From NCBI GenBank assembly GCA_034766995.1, contig CM068315.1, forward strand, positions 43,195,318 through 43,259,317: a DNA stretch of 64,000 bases, in the 5' to 3' direction. The notes under the pieces are model-generated. The model did not search any database. It saw only the letters and a program-made list of their open reading frames with translations, and was not told the DNA's origin. The position numbers and the translations under genes were made by a program. The stretch comes from Acanthacorydalis orientalis (taxonomy: Eukaryota; Arthropoda; Insecta; Megaloptera; Corydalidae). This document shows, piece after piece, positions 58,953 to 64,000 of this stretch. The number at the start of each line of letters is the position of its first letter. The stretch's first letter is position 1.

Positions 58953-60420
58953 TATGCCTATATATTCATTCTCTAGATGTATTGCATCGTAGAATGCCAG
59001 TGAGTGTCTTCCTCTCGCAGATATATTACAACGTAATTGTTTTATATAGTCGCACATCAATATCATAATTCTTTTTAAAATTTTCATGTAACTTCGGATG
59101 CCATAGTTAATAATAATTTAATACAAAATCTCCACACATTTTTTTAGTGAAATTTATCGGATTTTTTTTTAAATAGATAGATATATTTAAATTAAATTGA
59201 TTTTTAATGAATTTCTATTAAAATATACAGAAACAAAATTAGAAATAATAAATATTTTTATTGTTATATGTTGTTTGGAAAGGTGTAGCGAATTATTGTT
59301 TTTTGTTTTTATATTATTATCGACATAAGATAAACAACTTTTATATTCCAAACAATCTTTGAAAAATAATAACAATTCTCATGTCAAAATCTTCTAGAAT
59401 TCTCTTTTAAGGTTATTAAATTTTAGGAATTTATGTATAGTTTATATATATATATATATATTTACAAACGTATATAAATGAATTGTATCTATAATTCAGT
59501 AAAATAAAACTAGTCTACAATCTTGAAAAAAAGTACTCCTATTCAGAGAAGTAAACACGCATCAATAGTATTAAATTGATTTCAGAAGAAATACTCTTGA
59601 GAATGAATACCCATCTTATTGGCATTTTCATCTCACCTGAAAAGGTATTTTGTGATCGTTGCGTGTAGTTTTCGAACAGATAAAGAAAAGCGTATCGATA
59701 AAGATAGATGTATCCGTTTCGAATGAAATCTAATGTTAAATATATACGTTACACATTTGGGCGTCAGCAGTACTTACGAAAATGGTCCATTATATATTTA
59801 TTAGAAATGAGAAAAGTGAAACTGTCTGTTATTTTTTTTCCGTTTCGTGGATGAAAATTGATACTGGACCACTCGATTTCGACATCTGCGATTTTTAAGT
59901 GGACGTTTCTCTTCGTATACACCATCCGTGCTCATCAAAAATGTTATTGTTTTCCTTTTTTTCGCCATGTATTTTATTCTGAATCGATATCGAATTGTTT
60001 TCGTAATAATTTTCAACCGTTTAGATAAGATCTGATTATTGTTTCTGCCATTATTGTTATTTTTATTCATGGATAAATATTCCACAGACGTAGCGAAATT
60101 CACAATTATAGTTTAAATAAACTCGGTTGAGAAGAAACAGATGTGAAACTATTTCAACTGTATAGAAATAAATAAAATTTATAGTTTTTGCATTGACGAT
60201 AATTGAATTTTAAATGAGATTTTTTTTATTTTAATCTTCTTCGAATTAGATAAAACATTCGAGTAAATTTTCTATCTAAATTCAAAGTTATTTGTATTAA
60301 ATAATTTTATTTTTATAAATGAATGTATATCATCAAATGTTTTTCATTATTGAAAAATAATTTAAATTATTAGAAAACGGTTGAATAATGATTATTCTTT
60401 GTGTTATTTTGTACATACAC

Positions 60421-60461
<41 letters not shown>
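57791..60461. other. AT-rich sequence with TA arrays
   Basis: TA arrays at 58131-58169, 58890-58950 and 59439-59462. A minus open frame at 59801-60103 is Lys/Arg/Asn-rich with no family resemblance. TA array 60422-60461 forms the tail of the next element. Confidence 0.5.
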
Positions 60462-60462
<1 letters not shown>

Positions 60463-61432
60463 CATCAGCAATTTTTGTCAACCCATTGCTGGATAAAAGC
60501 CTCTTTCATGATTTTCTACTTTGTACGATTGGATCCCTCTCTTTTTTATTGATTTCCAATAAAATTTTTAATTTGATTATCCCATCTGTTCATTTGTCTC
60601 TTTTTTGGTCTTTTTATTTTCCTTGATTTACCAGTAAATAATTTTTTTGTTGTCCATCGATTGTCTTCTCTTCTTGCCACATGTTCCGCTCATTTCCATG
60701 TCAGACTCTTTACTCTCCTTATTACACCTGTGACTCCTGTCTATTTTCGTATCCATTCTATTCTTTTCCTATTTCTATTTGTTATTCAGTATAGATTTAT
60801 CCACATTTCTCTGTGTTTTTTGGACTCTTTGAATGATTTTGGCGTTAAACACTCGTGTTCCGCTGCCGTAGGTAAAGGACTGGTAGTACATACATTGATA
60901 AAATATTTGTTTTTCTTTAAATAGAGTGGGATTGTTGTTTTAAATATCGAGGCGTTTCGTCCAAATGAGCTCCATTCCATTTTTATTCTTTTATTTACTT
61001 CTTCAATGAACTATACATTTTTGCTGATAATCTGGATTAGATAGGCATATTTCGTAACTTCTTCTATTTCTGTCCCTCTTATTTCATTTTTTTTTCTGAC
61101 AAACGCATTGAACAACACTTTTGTTTTTACATGGTTCACATTTAGACTAATTTGTTGGCTTCTTTCATCTAATTCTTCTATCCTCTTTTGTAGCCCTTCA
61201 GAAGTACTTGAGAAAATAACGATATCATCAGCAAACCGGAGGTGACTTAATCGTTCACCTTTTATTTCGATTTCTCTGTCTTCCCACTTGAGTAATTTGA
61301 ATCCTTCTTGCATGGCGAAAGTAAATAATTTCGGAAAAATTGCATCTCCCTGTCTTATACCTTTCTTGATTTTTATCTTTTTTGTTTCTTCCTGTAGCTT
61401 CATAGTAAAGGTTGGATTCTTGTAGATGTTAC
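60462..61432 (-). mobile_element. 5'-truncated RTE-type non-LTR retrotransposon
   Basis: A minus-oriented insertion holding the second half of a reverse transcriptase and its C-terminal tail. Coding stops at about 60462, directly followed (in element orientation) by a TATATG/TA tract at 60422-60461, as expected for RTE elements, which end in short microsatellites. The 5' border at about 61432 meets another TA array. No second copy of the upstream half is in the window. Confidence 0.8.
60462..61432 (-). pseudogene. RTE-type reverse transcriptase, partial and broken
   Basis: The minus strand reads from about 61432: GNIYKNPTFTMKLQEETKK, then IKKGIRQGDAIFPKLFTFAM (palm motif GxRQGDpiSPkLF), GERLSHLRFADDIVIFSSTS with the catalytic FADD box at about 61225, and LNVNHVKTKVLFNAF (SxxKTkvM). 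A stop interrupts near 61011, after YAYLIQIISKNV (family YxYLGqxIs). The reading goes on as FIEEVNKRIKMEWSSFGRNA, the thumb, then in shifted frames to VIRRVKSLTWK, EHVARREDNRWTTKK (family WAGHvaRreDnRWt) and RWDNQIKNFIGNQ, ending KIMKEAFIQQWVDKNC at about 60465. The endonuclease and fingers are missing. It copies RNA into DNA at target sites when intact; here it is dead. Confidence 0.85.
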
Positions 61433-61468
61433 CTACATATACATATATATATACATATATATAAATAG

Positions 61469-61492
<24 letters not shown>
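61433..61492. repeat. compound TA array
   Basis: TA with TACA and AAATAGA interruptions, at the truncated 5' border of the RTE copy. Confidence 0.95.
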
Positions 61493-61501
<9 letters not shown>

Positions 61502-61849
61502 ATATTGTATTATATGGTTATGTTCGTTGAGAAATAGTAATTAAGGTAATTGGAACAAATTTTATATGTATGTAATTTTCTACAATTGGAATGAAATGGA
61601 ACGGATACTATTTTAAGAATAAATCTCGATTACCATTCGCTTCTGATTCAAACAATGCTTTTCACCGTGAATAAATTTCCATCCTTATAATTAAAAGATC
61701 AATGTACTTATTTAGATCTTTAAACACGTTGAAAATTCCATTCGAAATCCGTCTATAAAGCAAATAAAGCGGATTTAATTTCAATGCATACTCTATTTAG
61801 AACAAATTCCGTTTAAGCGACGCCAACTGTTTACAAAACAAAATAAAAT

Positions 61850-62240
61850 TTTCAGAAGCTCCTTTCGCGCCCACACCCAACGACCATCTGAAAATGCAGG
61901 GCCCGACTGACGTATTGTCCAGTAGGGAATTCGTTCTATCACTCTCTTACATTACACACATTAATTCTATGTCTCATTTGGCCGCAGGTGTCGATCTTTA
62001 TTTCGACCCATCAACCTAGAACGCGCACACAAAAGTACGTGCATGTTGTGTTCGGTTGCTGTCGTGTTATGTTCTGTCCTTGTGCTTCTGTTTCTTGTCT
62101 GTCCGTCAGTGTCTCACGCGTGTTTCTTCAGTGTGATGTATTACGTTAAACCTTTTAGAATGTGCGGTATTCGGATGTCCGATTAGTTTTCTACCTTTGG
62201 AGCTGACGTGTACAATGCATGATACTTCTTGATGACTTTT
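61850..62240. promoter_or_regulatory. candidate CpG-bearing island
   Basis: Balanced patch (CTTTCGCGCCCACACCCAAC, GCAGGGCCCGACTGACG, CTAGAACGCGCACAC, GTCTCACGCGTGTTTC). Stops in all frames. Together with islands at 54.4 and 57.5 kb it makes the right side of the window less uniformly AT-rich. Confidence 0.3.
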
Positions 62241-64000
62241 CATAAATTATTCTTTTAAATAAACCATATGGAGTATTTGCACAAATAAATGTTTATTTGT
62301 TTTTAAATATACTTTTTATCATGCAATGTAATTTATTCACATCTCATCTCACTTATTTTTCTCATACGTACATGTATGCACATAAGAGTGTGTGTGTATG
62401 CATACAGATATGTTCTAAAATGATCTATAATTAAATTAATTAATCCAGCCTGAAATAATACGAAGAAAGTTTCACTTCCGTGGATAACGTTCTGTATAAC
62501 TTTGTACGTTTATAAAAAGTAATTAACGTTAATAACAGTAATAAAAACAATATGATTGTCACTTTCGTTCACTGCACCGTGTGTTTTACGCCCCCTTGAA
62601 CAATAATTTATGAAAAAACTTGCTTTCAATATTAAATCCAATAAACAAGAAAAAAAGTATAATATAAATCCACGTCAACACGAACGACAAAAGCAACAAA
62701 AACAAAACAAATTTTTCAAACGTTCTTGACACCTCACCCTTTTTTCTCTATGCATGTTTGTGTAACATCATCGCTAGAATGTGATTTATTAACATTTTTT
62801 TTTAATTCATGCAATAAACGGTTGCCGGTACACGCATATGACAATCAAAAGCCTCCACTGACCCGACAAGCATTGCAAAAGACCGTTGACCGAGTAAACG
62901 GATCTCCACGTCCCAGTCAGATACTCTGAAACTATATTTGGTCGGGTTCAGTCGACACGTACATATGATTTTTATTTAGTTCTCTGTCTCTGTTTTTATT
63001 CATCACAGACGGATTTATGGAAACGTAAACATATGAGAAGTGGTTAAATTGTATAACAGAAATTTATTTAGTGTAATAACGGTTTTGCCATTAATATTCT
63101 TTTTAAACTTCATACATTTTTTCGTTAAATGAAAATTAAAGTTTTTTTTTTTACTTAAATTTTATTAATTAAAATATTGATCGTTTTATAAATAATTACT
63201 GACTACTAGTTACTAGTAAATGCCTGCTGTTATCTCTAATGATTTATAATCAGATAAAGACTTTTGAGATACATTTCATTTCTTATTTCTTTGATAATAT
63301 TTTTAACTATCGTTCGTCAAGAAAAAAGTTTTGGAAATCGAAATTGATAAAGAGAATATTCAACATGGTATGTATATAAATGGAGAAAACGACACTTAGA
63401 TTTAGAGAAAAATTATTAATGTGTATGAAAAACGGTTTGTTCGAATTATATTGAAAGTGATTATTAAAAAAAAGTACTTTTCATGGTTTAATCCTAAATG
63501 GTAATATTCTGAAGGTTTTCAGTATTTGACAAGGTCACATTTTGAGATTTAATAAAAGGGAATCTTAGTCTATCAACCAAAACAATTACACAATAACTTG
63601 AATCAATATATATATATATATATCAAGTTATTGAAATTTTAAGCACAGTCTTTGTAATTTTTACAAGAATTTATGTTCTAAAATCATGTGCACCGAGTGA
63701 AAATATGTCTTTTTTTCAAAATAGTTAACTTGAAAAGAAATTTTAGATTGAATTTCGGTTAAAAATGAACAATTTGTTCTTACTGGTAATTATAAATGTA
63801 AAAGAGAATGAATAAATCAAAAATGAATGAATAATCCGAAATAGGATAGTAACTACATAAATTAGGTATTATTTTCAGTTACAAAAAATGATATTAAAAA
63901 TTTGATGGAATATTAAATCTTTGAGTGCTTGTGAAAATGTTCGTACATTTACGAAAAATGTCAGATAATTTTAAGCAAAAATAAATGGTTATAGAAAAAA
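62241..64000. other. AT-rich sequence, one small balanced patch
   Basis: 62820-62945 is balanced and lies in an open + frame (62726-62929) whose C-terminal half reads PPLTRQALQKTVDRVNGSPR; I do not recognise it and see no splice context that would make it convincing. At 63591-63633 CAATAACTTGA and its exact inverse flank a short TA core. Confidence 0.4.

Noticed and set aside
62726..62929. 67-residue plus open frame ending in a Pro/Arg-rich tail
   Set aside because: No family match and no convincing splice sites at its borders.
63370..63530. Reading resembling a jerky-like N-terminus (TLRFREKLL)
   Set aside because: Too short and frame-broken; the helix-turn-helix pattern is not convincing.

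Overview
This is an AT-rich animal nuclear window, most likely from an insect. Three things point there. One exon codes for a Beaten path (Beat)-type immunoglobulin domain, a family known from arthropod nervous systems. It has eukaryotic splice signals (AG acceptor, GTGAGT donor). Around it lies about 63 kb of non-coding DNA full of mariner, Tc1, pogo/Tigger, hAT, piggyBac-like and RTE-type elements and dozens of (TA)n microsatellites. The species and order cannot be read from the sequence. No bacterial operon, rRNA, tRNA or CRISPR array was seen.

The only host coding exon I can support is 28172-28389 (+). It has no start codon in frame and lacks the second Ig cysteine, so it is an internal exon. 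Neither the preceding nor the following exon was recognised, so both flanking introns probably run for tens of kilobases and most of the window is intron.

Layout. 0-1.1 kb: pogo/Tigger copy with its middle deleted and a 3' terminal repeat. 1.6 kb: mariner C-terminal scrap. 4.28-5.54 kb: near full-length, decayed mariner. 6-12 kb: mariner-derived deletion elements, foldback repeats and a 280-bp tandem duplication. 13-21 kb: little but microsatellites, foldback repeats, a 76-bp mini-mariner and a repeat carrying CCAAT and CACGTG boxes. 23-27 kb: RTE tail, pogo-like end, mariner C-terminal half and a 92-bp TTAA element. 27.46-27.97 kb: a 509-bp inverted-repeat element, then the Beat exon. 29-47 kb: four about 561-bp mariner deletion elements, TTAA elements, a hAT remnant, a pogo-like non-autonomous element and other inverted-repeat elements. 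51.2-52.9 kb: complete but dead Tc1 element with about 200-bp terminal repeats. 53 kb: 323-bp tandem duplication. 54-62 kb: CpG-bearing islands that may be regulatory, and a 5'-truncated RTE retrotransposon.

The most interesting signals are (i) a family of internally deleted, Hsmar1/cecropia-like mariners that keep only the DNA-binding domain and both ends, at nearly constant length, with one copy shrunk to a bare 76-bp hairpin; (ii) a pair of 227/228-bp TTAA-flanked elements in opposite orientation; (iii) an unnamed foldback repeat family; (iv) an unnamed GATTCAATTTAGGCTTC inverted-repeat family; and (v) a dispersed module with conserved CCAAT and CACGTG boxes. Family identities come from recalled family consensus sequences; no database search was possible.
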